This document shows positions 14,934 to 14,958 of a DNA stretch of 14,958 nucleotides, one piece after another. Where the stretch lies: the NCBI GenBank assembly GCA_027324025.1, contig DAHVYW010000113.1, positions 1 through 14,958 of the forward strand, written 5' to 3'. Position 1 is the stretch's first letter. Each line of letters begins with the position of its first letter. The DNA is from JAJZQD01 sp021847735. GTDB lineage: Bacteria; Bacillota; Thermincolia; Thermincolales; UBA2595. The position numbers and the translations under genes are program-made. The notes under the pieces were generated by a model. The model was given only the letters and a program-made list of their open reading frames with translations, ran no database searches and was not told the origin of the DNA.

Positions 14934-14958
14934 AAACAGCGCCTAGGCGCTGTTTTTA
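14931..14958. terminator. Perfectly palindromic bidirectional rho-independent terminator
   Basis: All 28 bases from 14931 to 14958 equal their own reverse complement. The core stem is CAGCGC (14937-14942) with GCGCTG (14947-14952) around a CTAG loop, with A5 before it and T5 after it. This is a standard terminator on the + strand and, because of the A-run, equally on the - strand. It includes the stop codon of the HDAC-like gene and probably separates it from a convergent gene beyond the window. Confidence 0.88.

Overview
The window looks like chromosomal DNA from a low-to-mid GC, Gram-positive-type Firmicute, most likely a Peptococcaceae/Desulfotomaculum-like clostridium. This rests on gene order (priA-def-fmt-rsmB-rlmN-PP2C-prkC-rsgA-rpe, the arrangement also known from Bacillus), strong AGGAGG-type ribosome binding sites, use of TTG and GTG starts, and a PASTA kinase. 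The exact genus cannot be fixed from the sequence alone. All recognised genes lie on the + strand and are tightly packed. No tRNA, rRNA, CRISPR array, insertion sequence or phage gene was seen.

Layout. Bases 1-86 are the 3' end of priA (primosomal helicase). A 97-base AT-rich gap with three 16-base-spaced repeats follows, then def and fmt, which remove and add the formyl group of initiator Met. After a 78-base gap come a membrane DUF116 protein with a Cys-rich domain, a membrane zinc metallopeptidase (YugP type), rsmB (16S rRNA m5C methyltransferase) and rlmN (23S rRNA/tRNA m2A radical-SAM methyltransferase). Next is a phospho-signalling and cell-wall block: fhaA-like (DUF3662+FHA), a membrane-anchored FHA protein (fhaB-like), a PP2C phosphatase, a FtsW/RodA SEDS glycosyltransferase, a class B penicillin-binding protein and a PASTA Ser/Thr kinase (prkC/pknB). 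The run ends with rsgA (ribosome-assembly GTPase) and rpe (ribulose-phosphate epimerase). After a 99-base gap carrying a strong inverted repeat comes a histone-deacetylase-family protein, closed by a perfectly palindromic bidirectional terminator at the window's end.

How the genes fit together. The first half supports protein maturation and ribosome modification. The second half is a regulatory circuit: the kinase phosphorylates Thr targets, PP2C reverses this, the two FHA proteins read phospho-Thr, and the SEDS/PBP pair builds septal or lateral peptidoglycan, which the PASTA repeats are thought to sense. Spacings from -14 to +33 bases from DUF116 to rpe suggest one long operon.

The most notable point is that an actinobacterial-style fhaA-fhaB-pstP-rodA-pbpA-pknB order sits inside the Firmicute rlmN-prpC-prkC-rsgA-rpe order. 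The best candidate for undescribed biology is the DUF116/zinc-peptidase pair. No clearly novel defence or mobile system was found.
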